A DNA stretch of 64,000 nt from Candidatus Methanomethylophilaceae archaeon (GCA_944322255.1 CALUOK010000002.1:1-64000), one strand, 5' to 3'. Numbered from the stretch's first letter, positions 45,881 through 54,606 are shown. Numbers and translations are program-made. Notes: generated from the sequence alone by a model not told the origin.

Positions 45881-46490
45881 ACACGTCGCGGCACCTCTTG
45901 TAGCTCTGGAACTTCTTCTCGGCGGCCTCCACGTCGCCGTAGACCTTCCAGCACCCGATGCACCTGCTGCACTTGCCCTCGTTCTCGATGTAGCCCTTGA
46001 CGTCCTCCATGGGGTAGTCCAGGAAGACGCCGACCTCGGGCGGCATCAGGGGGCAGTGCGCGAACCTGTCGAAGAGCTCCGCCAGGGTAGACGAGCAGCT
46101 GCGGGCCGCGTATCCGTAGCAGGCGAGGAACTCCCTCACCTCCGGATCCCCCAGACGGGCCTCCAGCAGCTTCGGGCGGTAGACGTAGAGCAGGCATCCC
46201 TCGTCGTCGACGACCAGGAAGTCCATGCGGAGCCCCCTGTGGGAGAGCTCGTACTCCAGTTCGGAGACCTGCTCGAGAATACCATGAGGGTCGGAGTTCA
46301 CCCTGAACATGCTCCCGCACTTGAATCCGGCGAGAGTGGGCGCACAGTGACGGACTATGCGCTCGTGCAGGTCCGGGACGGAGGTTTCAGCATCCCCGGG
46401 GCATGTCTCAGTTTCGGGGGTGCCGGGCTCATGGAATACTATGTCGGAAAGTCCCCTTCCGCTGCACTGGTCAAGGTGTTCCGGCCTCAT
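45825..46490 (-). CDS. DUF3793 family protein
   Basis: 221 aa. HCAPTLAGFKCGSMFRV, the central segment LLYVYRPKLLEARL, and EVGVFLDYPMEDVKGYIENEG with a C-terminal Cys set (CSRCIGC) match DUF3793, often found near flavodoxin and iron-transport genes in gut microbes. Starts at ATG 46490, about 25-33 bases after ATTATATAC, with a palindromic operator-like site directly between. Confidence 0.75.
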   Translation of the reverse strand: MRPEHLDQCSGRGLSDIVFHEPGTPETETCPGDAETSVPDLHERIVRHCAPTLAGFKCGSMFRVNSDPHGILEQVSELEYELSHRGLRMDFLVVDDEGCLLYVYRPKLLEARLGDPEVREFLACYGYAARSCSSTLAELFDRFAHCPLMPPEVGVFLDYPMEDVKGYIENEGKCSRCIGCWKVYGDVEAAEKKFQSYKRCRDVFSRRLAEGCSLVKLTVKC

Positions 46491-46494
46491 GGTG

Positions 46495-46510
46495 TTTAGG
46501 ACATCCTAAA
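46495..46510 (-). promoter_or_regulatory. Operator-like palindrome TTTAGGA-N2-TCCTAAA
   Basis: Perfect 7-bp arms between the TATA box (46515-46523) and the start of the DUF3793 gene. A TTTAGG half-site recurs at 46525-46530 and CCTAAA at 46556-46561. TTAGG...CCTAA resembles binding sites of DtxR/IdeR/MntR-type metal repressors, so iron or manganese control is suggested. Confidence 0.5.
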
Positions 46511-46614
46511 GAAAGTATATAATGATTTAGGCTTGATTAAAAATTTGTAAACCAACCTAAAAGACTGGTTCGGGGGCGGTACCGATAAACATTCGCCGCA
46601 GGATACCTCGGTAC

Positions 46615-47334
46615 ATGGAAGGACAGGGGTTCGCGGACGCGCATCTGCATGTGGCCGAGTCTGGTTTCAGCCTCCGCTATCCCGACATCGGCCGGGCGGA
46701 GGTCCTGTTCGGATGCACCGCCAGACCCTCGGAGTGGGATGCCATGTCGTCCTGCGGTGTCCGGGGGACGGTCAGGTTCTACGGCGTCCATCCCTGGTAC
46801 TCCGGCGAATGGGATGAAGGAACCGCCTCGAGGCTGATCCGCATCCTGGAGGACGACCCCTGCGCCCATGTGGGGGAGATCGGCCTGGACTCCAAGCGCG
46901 GTGAGCTCTCCGGACAGATGCCCGCCTTCGAGGGGCAGCTGGACATCGCCTCGGACCTGGGGAGGATGGTCAACATCCACATGGTGGGATGCGAGAAGGA
47001 GGTCCTGGACGCTGTCCGTGCGCATGCCAGGGGATGTGGGGCCGTGATCCTGCATTCGTTCTCGTCCGAGAGCTACGTCAGGCCGTTCGCCGAGGCGGGC
47101 TGCCTCTTCTCCCTGAACCCCCGCATCCTGGCAAGGTCGGACGCGCGCCTGGTGCGCCTGGTCTCCGCCATACCAGAGGACAGGCTGCTGCTTGAGACCG
47201 ACGCCCCCTACGTCCCGAGGGACTTCTCGGGGATGGCGGACTTCGCGGAGAGGCTGGCGGAGAGGACCGGGAACACCGGCGAAGGGTTGATGACGAGGAC
47301 GCTGGATAACGCTAGGAGGATCGCTGATGTCTGA
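46615..47334 (+). CDS. TatD-like metal-dependent hydrolase
   Basis: 239 aa. TIM-barrel amidohydrolase: ADAHLHV, GVHPWYS, VGEIGLDSKRG, NIHMVGC, ILHSFSS and LLLETDAPYV provide the metal ligands of TatD nucleases. It may process DNA or RNA 3' ends. Coupled by an 8-bp overlap with the following ThiF-family gene. Confidence 0.85.
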   Translation: MEGQGFADAHLHVAESGFSLRYPDIGRAEVLFGCTARPSEWDAMSSCGVRGTVRFYGVHPWYSGEWDEGTASRLIRILEDDPCAHVGEIGLDSKRGELSGQMPAFEGQLDIASDLGRMVNIHMVGCEKEVLDAVRAHARGCGAVILHSFSSESYVRPFAEAGCLFSLNPRILARSDARLVRLVSAIPEDRLLLETDAPYVPRDFSGMADFAERLAERTGNTGEGLMTRTLDNARRIADV

Positions 47335-48043
47335 GATGAGCGAGAGGACGGGACTGCTGGTGGGCGAGGAGGGCATAAGGCGGCTCTCCGAGGCGTCGGT
47401 CATACTGGCGGGCGTCGGAGCCGTGGGCGGATACGCCCTGGAGGGCCTCGTCAGGGCGGGGATCGGCAGGATCCGCGTGGTTGACGCCGACACCTTCAGC
47501 GGCAGCAACCTCAACCGCCAGATACTGGCGACCGTAGACACCGTGGGAAGGCCCAAGGCCGACGTGGCGTGCGAGAGGGCCAGGTCGATCAACCCGGACA
47601 TCGAGATCGAGCCGATGAGGGTCCTGGTGGACGACAGCACCGTCGACGAGATCCTGTCCGGGGACTTCGACATCCTGGTCGACGCCATAGACACGGTCAG
47701 ATGCAAGATATCGCTCCTTAGGAAGGCGTCCGAAGTCGGCATCCCCACGTTCTCCTCCATGGGCGCCGCCCTGCACCTGGACACGCAGAGGATCCGCGTG
47801 GCTCCGCTGAGGAATACGTCCGTGTGCCCCCTGGCCGGTGCGGTCAGGAAGGGCCTCAGGGACGTGGACACGTCAGACATAACCTGCGTGTTCTCAGACG
47901 AGCCGCCGGTGTCCGTCCCCACCGAGAGGGACGAGCACGGCAAGAGCGTCCTGGGCTCCCTCCCCACGGTCCCGGCGGTGTTCGGCATGACCCTGGCCAA
48001 CCTGGCCATCGCAAGGGTGCTGGACGGACGGAAAATCCTTTAA
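47327..48043 (+). CDS. tcdA: ThiF-family protein, TcdA-like (tRNA ct6A dehydratase)
   Basis: 238 aa. E1-like core: ILAGVGAVGGYALEGLVRAG (nucleotide loop), VVDADTFSGSNLNRQ, and LVDAIDTVRCKISLL. Length and the VFSDEPPVSV segment fit TcdA/CsdL, which cyclises t6A in tRNA using ATP. AGGAGGA precedes ATG 47327. MoeB-type function is less likely because the Cys-pair zinc site is missing. Confidence 0.82.
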   Translation: MSEMSERTGLLVGEEGIRRLSEASVILAGVGAVGGYALEGLVRAGIGRIRVVDADTFSGSNLNRQILATVDTVGRPKADVACERARSINPDIEIEPMRVLVDDSTVDEILSGDFDILVDAIDTVRCKISLLRKASEVGIPTFSSMGAALHLDTQRIRVAPLRNTSVCPLAGAVRKGLRDVDTSDITCVFSDEPPVSVPTERDEHGKSVLGSLPTVPAVFGMTLANLAIARVLDGRKIL

Positions 48044-48065
48044 CCGACCGCCCAATCACCCTGGC

Positions 48066-48149
48066 ATGAGCAAAGGCAACATCAAGCTGATGGGAGTCGC
48101 GGCCGTCGTCATCGTCGTCTGCCTCCTGGTGTCCTGGGTCTACATGTGA
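48066..48149 (+). CDS. 27-aa single-helix membrane peptide
   Basis: MSKGNIKLMGVAAVVIVVCL continues hydrophobically to a stop at 48147-48149: a short charged front and one membrane helix. TATA-like CTTTAACC lies ~28 bases upstream, so it could be a leaderless gene. Too short for homology claims. Confidence 0.4.
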   Translation: MSKGNIKLMGVAAVVIVVCLLVSWVYM

Positions 48150-48290
48150 GGACCTTCCACCTGCTTTTTCCTGAAACGAGAAATATGACCTGCGGAGCCG
48201 TCAGGCTCCACACCGGTCAGCGACATCCGCGCCCTCCGGCCGGACCTCGACAGTCTTTTATCGTATGCGAGGATAGCCGACCGAAAGACC

Positions 48291-48313
48291 CCCGGGAAAA
48301 GAGAACTCCCGGG
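48291..48313 (+). promoter_or_regulatory. Hairpin in the ileS leader
   Basis: CCCGGGA (48291-48297) pairs with TCCCGGG (48307-48313). A TATA box (TCTTTTATCG, ~48254-48263) would start transcription just before it, placing the hairpin at the very 5' end of the ileS mRNA, followed by GAGGGA and ATG 48329. Confidence 0.4.
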
Positions 48314-48328
48314 ACATGAGGGAATGCG

Positions 48329-51274
48329 ATGATAAAGCAGATCCGCGCCAATTATAACGCCAAGGACATCGAGAAGGATGTCCAGGCATACTGGGACGAG
48401 ACCGACGCCTACCACAAGACGAAAGAGCACCGCGCCGAGGGCGAGAGGTTCTACTTCGTCGACGGGCCCCCCTACACCACCGGGGCCATCCACCTCGGGA
48501 CGGCGATGAACAAGACCGTCAAGGACATCCTGATCAGGTACTGGAGGATGTGCGGCTACAACGTCCGCGACCAGCCCGGGTTCGACATGCACGGCCTCCC
48601 GATCGAGGTCAAGGTGGAGAAGAACATCGGCGTCCACTCCAAGAAGGACATCGAGGAGCAGGGCATCGACAAGTTCGTCAACACCTGCAAGGAGTTCGCC
48701 CTGGGCCTCCACGCCGACATGACCGAGCAGTTCAAGCAGCTCGGGGTGTGGATGGACTGGGAGCACCCCTACCAGACGATCAAGCTGGACTACCTGGAGT
48801 CCGCGTGGTGGACCATCCAGAAGGCCGAGGAGAAGGGACTCCTCAAGGCCTCCAGCAGGGTCGTCACCTGGTGCCCCAGATGCGAGACCGCGCTGGCGGA
48901 GGCGGAGATCGAGTACTGGGACGAGACCGACCCCTCGATCATGGTGAGGTTCCCCCTCAGGGACGGCACCGGATCGCTCCTCATCTGGACGACCACACCG
49001 TGGACCCTCGCCGCCAACATGGCGGTGGCCGTCCACCCCGACTTCGACTACGCCAGGGTCAGGATGTCCGGCGCCAAGGGCACCGAGGACGTCATCATCC
49101 TGGAGTCCCAGGCGGAGTACGTCATGCAGAAGGGCGGTTACGAGAGCTTCGAGGTCCTTGAGAGGATGAAGGGCTCCCAGCTGGAGGGCCTGGACTACAT
49201 GCCCCCCTTCGAGCTGGAGGCCGCCCCGTCCAGCGAGTGGTCCTGGAGGGTCCTGCTTGCAGACTACGTCGAGGAGGACAACACCGGACTGGTCCACACC
49301 GCGCCCGGACACGGACCCGACGACTACGAGACCGGTAAGAGGTACGGCATCGCGCCGTTCTGCCCCGTGGCCGAGAACGGCAGGTACACCGACGAGTTCC
49401 CGATGCTGGCCGGCAAGAAGGTCAAGACCGTCGCGGACGAGGTCATCAAATACCTGGACGAGAGGAACCTCCTGTTCAACACCAGCAAGATCAAGCACAG
49501 GTACGGGCACTGCTGGAGGTGCAAGTCCCCGATCATCTACAGGAACACCAGGCAGTGGTTCGTCACCGTCCCCGACATCAAGGACAGGATGCTGGAGGAG
49601 ATCGACCGCGTCAAGTGGGTCCCCGACTGGGCCGGGTCCACCAGGGAGAGGAACTGGGTGGAGAACGCCAGGGACTGGTGCATCTCCAGGCAGAGGTACT
49701 GGGGGATCCCCATGCCCGTCTGGGAGTGCGAGTGCGGCGAGAGGAAGGTCGTCGGACAGTACGAGGAGCTCAAGGAGGGCGAGGGGTACACCGAGGGCAT
49801 GGACACCCACAGGCCCTGGATCGACGGCGTCACCTTCACCTGCCCCAAGTGCGGAAAGACCATGCACAGGGTCCCCGACGTCCTGGACGTCTGGTTCGAC
49901 TCCGGAGTCGCCGCTTGGGCCGACCTCGGATACCCCAGGAGGAAGGACGAGTTCGACCTCTGGTGGCCGCCGAGGTTCATCGTGGAGGCCCACGACCAGA
50001 CCCGCGGATGGTTCTACTCCCAGCTGGGAGCCGGAGTCATATCCTTCGACCGCGCGCCCTACGACGAGGTCATGATGCACGGATGGGTGCTCGACCCCAA
50101 GGGACAGAAGATGTCCAAGTCCCTGGGCAACGTCATCGAGCCCCTGGAGCTCATCGACCAGGTCGGAGCAGACTCTCTGAGATACTACCTGATCAAGAGC
50201 AACGCCCCCTGGGAGGACACCGCCTTCCAGAAGGACGGGCCCAAGAACGCCAGGAAGGTCCTGAACACCTACTGGAACGTGGTGAACTTCTCGTCCACCT
50301 ACATGCTCATCGACGGCTACGACCCCGATGCGCACACCCTGGAGGAGATGTCCCCCTACCTGAGGGACGAGGACCGCTGGATGATCTCCAGGACCGAGAG
50401 GATGGTGGCCTCCGCCACCGAGTTCATGGAGTCCAGGGAGCTGCACAAGCTGGCCAGGATGCTGGAGGACTACATCATGGAGGACCTCTCCAGATGGTAC
50501 GTCTGTCTGGTCAGGGACAGGTCCTGGTCCGAGGACGGGGACATGGCCAACGACAAGAACGCGTCCTACTTCACCCTGCACTACGCAATCATGAAGACCG
50601 CGCTGGTGCTGGCGCCGGTGGCCCCCTACATCGCGGAGGAGGTCTACCAGCACATGGGCGGCAAGATGCTCACCGTCCACATGGAGGACTGGCCGAAGTG
50701 CGACCCGTCCCTCATCGACGAGGAGATCGAGCACAGCATGTCCCTGGTCAGCGGCATCGTTGACATCGTGGCCGCCGAGAGGGCTAAGATGGGCTCCAAG
50801 CTCAGGTGGCCCCTGCTCCAGGTATTCGTCCGCGGCAACGACGCCGACGTGAACAAGGCCGTGAAGAGGTTCGACTCCGTCCTCTGCGACCAGGCCAACG
50901 TGAAGAAGATCGTGTACCTCGGCAAGGACGAGATCCCCGCCTCCGAGATGGAGCCCGTGGAGTTCGACGAGGGCACCATCTTCATCGACTTCAGCGTCAC
51001 GCCGGAGATCGAGGCCGAGGGCTACGCCAGGGAGCTCATCAGGAGGATCCAGCAGATGCGCAAGGACATGAAGCTCAACGTCGAGCAGTTCATCGTCTGC
51101 CAGGTCTCCGCCGAGGAGAGGCTGGTCGGCCTCTTCGAGACGTGGAAGGACCACATCTCCAACGAGGTCAGGGCCAAGTCCCTGACGTTCACCGGATCCC
51201 CCGAGGGAGCCCAGGTCAAGACCTGGGACGTCACCGGCAAGGAGATCACCATAGGCATCTCACCTGTGGAGTGA
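48329..51274 (+). CDS. ileS: Isoleucyl-tRNA synthetase
   Basis: 981 aa class I synthetase. PPYTTGAIHLGTAMNK (HIGH variant), GFDMHGLPIEVKVEK, editing domain (~200-390), WCISRQRYWGIPMP, and KMSKSLGNVIEP (KMSKS loop). Zinc-binding Cys pairs occur in CWRCK and CPKCG. Charges tRNA-Ile. Single-gene unit with leader hairpin and terminator. Confidence 0.97.
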   Translation: MIKQIRANYNAKDIEKDVQAYWDETDAYHKTKEHRAEGERFYFVDGPPYTTGAIHLGTAMNKTVKDILIRYWRMCGYNVRDQPGFDMHGLPIEVKVEKNIGVHSKKDIEEQGIDKFVNTCKEFALGLHADMTEQFKQLGVWMDWEHPYQTIKLDYLESAWWTIQKAEEKGLLKASSRVVTWCPRCETALAEAEIEYWDETDPSIMVRFPLRDGTGSLLIWTTTPWTLAANMAVAVHPDFDYARVRMSGAKGTEDVIILESQAEYVMQKGGYESFEVLERMKGSQLEGLDYMPPFELEAAPSSEWSWRVLLADYVEEDNTGLVHTAPGHGPDDYETGKRYGIAPFCPVAENGRYTDEFPMLAGKKVKTVADEVIKYLDERNLLFNTSKIKHRYGHCWRCKSPIIYRNTRQWFVTVPDIKDRMLEEIDRVKWVPDWAGSTRERNWVENARDWCISRQRYWGIPMPVWECECGERKVVGQYEELKEGEGYTEGMDTHRPWIDGVTFTCPKCGKTMHRVPDVLDVWFDSGVAAWADLGYPRRKDEFDLWWPPRFIVEAHDQTRGWFYSQLGAGVISFDRAPYDEVMMHGWVLDPKGQKMSKSLGNVIEPLELIDQVGADSLRYYLIKSNAPWEDTAFQKDGPKNARKVLNTYWNVVNFSSTYMLIDGYDPDAHTLEEMSPYLRDEDRWMISRTERMVASATEFMESRELHKLARMLEDYIMEDLSRWYVCLVRDRSWSEDGDMANDKNASYFTLHYAIMKTALVLAPVAPYIAEEVYQHMGGKMLTVHMEDWPKCDPSLIDEEIEHSMSLVSGIVDIVAAERAKMGSKLRWPLLQVFVRGNDADVNKAVKRFDSVLCDQANVKKIVYLGKDEIPASEMEPVEFDEGTIFIDFSVTPEIEAEGYARELIRRIQQMRKDMKLNVEQFIVCQVSAEERLVGLFETWKDHISNEVRAKSLTFTGSPEGAQVKTWDVTGKEITIGISPVE

Positions 51275-51288
51275 TCCCCGGACAAACA

Positions 51289-51308
51289 CCCGGCGGGGGA
51301 CCGCCGGG
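51289..51308 (+). terminator. Terminator of ileS
   Basis: CCCGGCGG-GGGA-CCGCCGGG: 8-bp stem and 4-nt loop, 15 bases after the stop, followed by a T-rich tract. Confidence 0.65.
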
Positions 51309-51387
51309 ATCTTCCATTTCTTCTTAGAACCGTCGACGGCCGTGTTGCCGCGATGGCCGACTGTGAACCGATCGTCAAAAGGACACT

Positions 51388-51693
51388 TCAGAGGGCGGGA
51401 TTCTTCGTGAGGACGCCCTCGATGTAGTTGAGATGGTCCACGATGTCCCTGCCCGTGTCGGTGAGCGAGATTATCACGGAGTCCCTCTTGCCGGAGACCT
51501 GCTCCTGGTGGATCATGCCGCGGTTCTCCATCATCTCCAGCACCTCAGGCACACGGTAGTTGCGTGTGACGTCCCTGTACAGGTCCATCTTCCTGCAGCT
51601 TCCGTGTTCGAAGAGATAGAACAGGATCGGAATGGCGTTCTTCTCCTCGAAGACCTTTATGCCCTCGGGATTGTAGTCGTCGTTGTACACCAT
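51388..51693 (-). CDS. Small winged-helix regulator
   Basis: 101 aa. IPILFYLFEHGSCRKMDLYRDV and VPEVLEMMENRGMIHQEQVSGKRD form a winged-helix domain as in MarR/PadR-type or archaeal 'YjcQ-like' regulators. No ligand domain. GGAGG precedes ATG 51693, and AT-rich promoter sequence lies beyond. Target unknown, possibly itself. Confidence 0.75.
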   Translation of the reverse strand: MVYNDDYNPEGIKVFEEKNAIPILFYLFEHGSCRKMDLYRDVTRNYRVPEVLEMMENRGMIHQEQVSGKRDSVIISLTDTGRDIVDHLNYIEGVLTKNPAL

Positions 51694-51711
51694 TTCCGTG
51701 CCTCCGCTTAG

Positions 51712-52098
51712 GAGATTATCCTCTTAGTATTAATCGTTCTCCATTTTATGGAATGCTAAATACCATGACTATCATTTATAGTCTAATCTGTGTAGTTTTA
51801 TGGAGTTATCTGTATCATGCTTAAAATTCCTTTGCATTCGACGTTTTTTCGGTTAATGTAATATAAATACAAGTTTAATTGGATTATATATCCATATATT
51901 AACTGTACTTAGATTCATAAATCCATAACAGAGTGATTCTCACCTGAAAAACGCCACAAAACAGCTAAAATTAATGAAAATAGTAATATATTCAAGAAAT
52001 TGATAAGAAATGTTAGTACAATTAGGATAATTCTAATCGACAGATAATGCAACGAAATTCGTGATCTCGGGAACCGCTGGACAGAATCGGGATTGTGA
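51712..52098. other. Very AT-rich gene-free segment
   Basis: About 390 bp that look far more A/T-rich than anything else in the window. Many TATA-like strings (GTAATATAAATAC, GGATTATATATCC, CATATATTAAC) and no reading frame of note. GGATTATATATCC is a near-palindrome. Could be a foreign insertion, a long regulatory region for the winged-helix gene, or a DNA-unwinding element. Nothing further is seen. Confidence 0.5.
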
Positions 52099-52119
52099 GG
52101 AGGGGCTTGTGACCCCTCC
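52099..52119 (-). terminator. Terminator of the phosphomevalonate dehydratase operon
   Basis: GGAGGGG (52099-52105) and CCCCTCC (52113-52119) form a 7-bp stem nine bases past the stop on the minus strand. Confidence 0.5.
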
Positions 52120-52127
52120 GGTCAGGT

Positions 52128-52904
52128 TTACTGCCTGATGAGCCTCTCGACCACGGGGGCCGTCTCCTTCACGGTGGCCATGCCGCCGATGTCCTCGGGA
52201 GCGACCCACTGGAAGGCCTCGTTCTCATCGTTCAGGACTGGGTCCGCCGCATCAAGGCGGAACAGGAACGGGTGGACCTGCCATAGGACCTTCCCCTCCC
52301 TGACGTAGACCGGGGGCAGAGAGGCGTCGGGCGCCCCGACGGAAAGTCCGGTCTCCTCCCCGATCTCGCGGACGGCCGCATCGGCGGGAGACTCCCCGTC
52401 CTCGATCTTGCCGGCCACCAGGGACCACATCCCCGGGAACGAGTGGCAGCGGTCGGGGCGCTTGAGCATCAGGACCTTCCCGTCCACCATGACCGCGGAG
52501 GACACGGTGGGCTTCATGACCACGTCCCTGATCTCCACGGTCCCGGCGGTGGCGTCGACCACGACCTCGTCCCCGTCCTCGAACATGTCGACGGAGGGGA
52601 CGGAGTCGACCATGGGGATGGATGAGATCACCGCGCCGGTAGCGACGATGGTCTCCGCCGACTCGTTCACGACCGCCGCCGGAGCGACGCCGTGGACCAT
52701 GAGGTCGTACATGACGAACGACCCGACGGTGCTGCCCTTGCCCTTGGGGAAGACCAGCACCTTGCCGGCCACGTTGCCCCCGTTCCCGACGCGGAGGTCC
52801 CCGGTGGAGCCGTCCACGCCCCCCAGGAAGCTGAGGGGCTCGTCGAGCTTGACCACGGTGCCGGAGGCCTTCCCCGCCATGATGGTGCGTCCTTCGATGA
52901 TCAC
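52128..52904 (-). CDS. Phosphomevalonate dehydratase small subunit fused to a Nudix hydrolase
   Basis: 258 aa from GTG 52904, which overlaps the stop of the large subunit (GTGA). Residues 1-~128 are DUF126 (IIEGRTIMAGKASGTVV, PLSFLGGVDGSTGDL, KGKGSTVGSFVMYDL), the swivel subunit of the archaeal enzyme that dehydrates 5-phosphomevalonate. Residues ~132-258 are a complete Nudix domain with the box G165-x5-E171-x7-R179-E180-x2-E183-E184-x-G186. DUF126 proteins are normally ~130 aa and end where Nudix begins here. The Nudix part could hydrolyse a diphosphate of the same pathway or a damaged nucleotide. Confidence 0.88.
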   Translation of the reverse strand: MIIEGRTIMAGKASGTVVKLDEPLSFLGGVDGSTGDLRVGNGGNVAGKVLVFPKGKGSTVGSFVMYDLMVHGVAPAAVVNESAETIVATGAVISSIPMVDSVPSVDMFEDGDEVVVDATAGTVEIRDVVMKPTVSSAVMVDGKVLMLKRPDRCHSFPGMWSLVAGKIEDGESPADAAVREIGEETGLSVGAPDASLPPVYVREGKVLWQVHPFLFRLDAADPVLNDENEAFQWVAPEDIGGMATVKETAPVVERLIRQ

Positions 52905-54076
52905 ATTACCAACTCCATGAGCGCGGAGATGTCCCTGCACATGGCCTTCTGCGAGCAGAGGGTCGGCAGATAGTTCCCGGCCTTCGCCGAGTTCGTCCCG
53001 GTGCGCTGGAACGTCCCCTCGATGGGGGCCACGACCATGCACGTGTCCGCCAGGACGGGACCGAACTCCTCCATGACCTTCACGTCCTCGGGACACTTGG
53101 ACCTGACCTCCTCGGAGGTGCAGAACCATATCTCGATGTCCTTGTTGACCTTCCTCTTGCCCTTCAGGAAGGCCGCGATCTGGTGCATCTCCTTCTCGGT
53201 GAGGTGGGGGCACCCGATGGCGATGAGCTGCACGTCCTGGACGGTGTTCAGCTTGTCGTAGGCGGCCTTCAGCTCCGGCTCGCCGATGTGGATGACCTCC
53301 AGGTCGGAGACGTCGAACCCGCCGGCCTCCGGAGTGGCGCCCTCTGCATGCCACAGCGCCACGGAACCCGACGCGGCCATTGCCGCCGAGAGTGTCTTGG
53401 CCTCCTCGACCCCCGGTGCGATCCCCCTGAAGTACGGGACCCGGGATCCGATGGCCATGCCGACGGCCTGTCCCAGGAGGGAGTACGAGAACACGGAACC
53501 GTCGATCTCGGCGTCGATCACCACGGTGGGCCTCCTCCTCTCGTCCAGGTGCAGGCCGTAGTTGGCGGTCTTGCCCAGGATCGCGGCGGCGAGGGCCCCG
53601 GGCCCTCCCTCCCTGTTGGTCCTGGCGCCGATGAACGAGTTGACGAACGACAGCGCCGAAGACTCCGCCCAGGCGACGTGGTCGCCGAAGGACGGCACGT
53701 TGGCGCCGGTGTACGGTGTGCAGGAGCATGTGGTCCTCACACCCATCTGACCGTAGAGGTCTATGATCCTGAGCTGCTTCTCGGCGAACCCCCTCGTGAT
53801 GTGCATCTCGGCCCAGCGCTCCCTGTCCATCCCGACGGGGTTGAGCGTGGACGGGACGCTGACCTTCGCGCCCCCCGCGGCCATGTCCTCGAGGTACTTC
53901 AGACCGCCGTCGCCGATGGTCTTGTAGGACGCCCCAGACAGGTGCGCCGACGTTATGTCGATGAGGTCCTCGGCCCCGTAGATCTTCCCCAGGGCGGTGA
54001 CGAGCTCCATCGCCTTCTGCATTCCCTCTCCCATCTCTCCGTTGAGGATGGCTTCCTCCTCCCTTGTGAGGTCCAT
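52901..54076 (-). CDS. Phosphomevalonate dehydratase large subunit (aconitase X)
   Basis: 391 aa, DUF521/AcnX catalytic subunit. ISAHLSGASYKTIGD-like start (DITSAHLSGASYKTIGDGGL), TTCSCTPYTGANVPSFGDH with Cys117/Cys119, WAESSALSFVNSFIGARTNREGG, and AIGCPHLTEKE bind substrate and a [4Fe-4S] cluster. Makes trans-anhydromevalonate 5-phosphate in the archaeal mevalonate route to isoprenoid lipids. TATA-like CTAAATAC lies 22-31 bases before ATG 54076. Confidence 0.92.
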   Translation of the reverse strand: MDLTREEEAILNGEMGEGMQKAMELVTALGKIYGAEDLIDITSAHLSGASYKTIGDGGLKYLEDMAAGGAKVSVPSTLNPVGMDRERWAEMHITRGFAEKQLRIIDLYGQMGVRTTCSCTPYTGANVPSFGDHVAWAESSALSFVNSFIGARTNREGGPGALAAAILGKTANYGLHLDERRRPTVVIDAEIDGSVFSYSLLGQAVGMAIGSRVPYFRGIAPGVEEAKTLSAAMAASGSVALWHAEGATPEAGGFDVSDLEVIHIGEPELKAAYDKLNTVQDVQLIAIGCPHLTEKEMHQIAAFLKGKRKVNKDIEIWFCTSEEVRSKCPEDVKVMEEFGPVLADTCMVVAPIEGTFQRTGTNSAKAGNYLPTLCSQKAMCRDISALMELVM

Positions 54077-54145
54077 GCAGGAGGAACGACGCCCGCGTAT
54101 TTAGGGTTCGGTTCCCCGGAAAGGGCTGGCACTGACGCGCCGGGC

Positions 54146-54514
54146 TCAGAGGAGGGCGAGGTACCTTCCGCCCACGGCCCCGAGGACGCAGACCACGGAG
54201 TTCAGGACGATGTTCCCTCCGGCGTTCCAGTACTGGCCGTCGCACAGGAGGTTGACGGTGTCGATGGAGAAGGTGGACATGGTGGTGAACGCTCCGAAGA
54301 AGCCAGTGAACACCATCGTCTTCACGGGACCGTCGGCGTAGATGCCGTAACGGAACATCAGGAAGGAGGCGAGACAGCAGCCGACGATGTTCACGATGAA
54401 CGTGGCCCATGGGAAGGCGGTCTCCACCGCACGGTACACGCAGAACCTGGACAGGGCGCCCAGGGCTCCGCCCACGGCGACTGCGACGAACGGGACCACG
54501 GAGCTCATGTCCAT
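54146..54514 (-). CDS. crcB: Fluoride channel CrcB/Fluc
   Basis: 122 aa with four membrane helices. GGALGALSRFCVYR, FIVNIVGCCLASFL (the conserved Asn) and GFFGAFTTMSTFSID (the TM3 Phe/Thr/Ser set) are hallmark Fluc motifs. Exports fluoride as a dual-topology dimer. A fluoride riboswitch was looked for upstream but not found. Confidence 0.93.
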   Translation of the reverse strand: MDMSSVVPFVAVAVGGALGALSRFCVYRAVETAFPWATFIVNIVGCCLASFLMFRYGIYADGPVKTMVFTGFFGAFTTMSTFSIDTVNLLCDGQYWNAGGNIVLNSVVCVLGAVGGRYLALL

Positions 54515-54586
54515 GGCCCGGTCATCGTCACGCAGTACTAACGGATTTCCCCCAGCATCCCGGAACCGACTGTCGCATCGTTGAAA

Positions 54587-54606
54587 TAGTTGTATAAATT
54601 CAACTA
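54587..54606 (+). promoter_or_regulatory. Inverted repeat around the MarR-gene TATA box
   Basis: TAGTTG-TATAAATT-CAACTA: 6-bp arms flank the TATA core exactly. Repressor binding would block TBP, a typical autoregulatory site for a MarR-efflux pair. Confidence 0.5.

Noticed and set aside
48140-51154. A 1004-aa minus-strand frame across ileS
   Set aside because: It is an antisense shadow caused by GC-rich codons; ileS on the plus strand has full family motifs.
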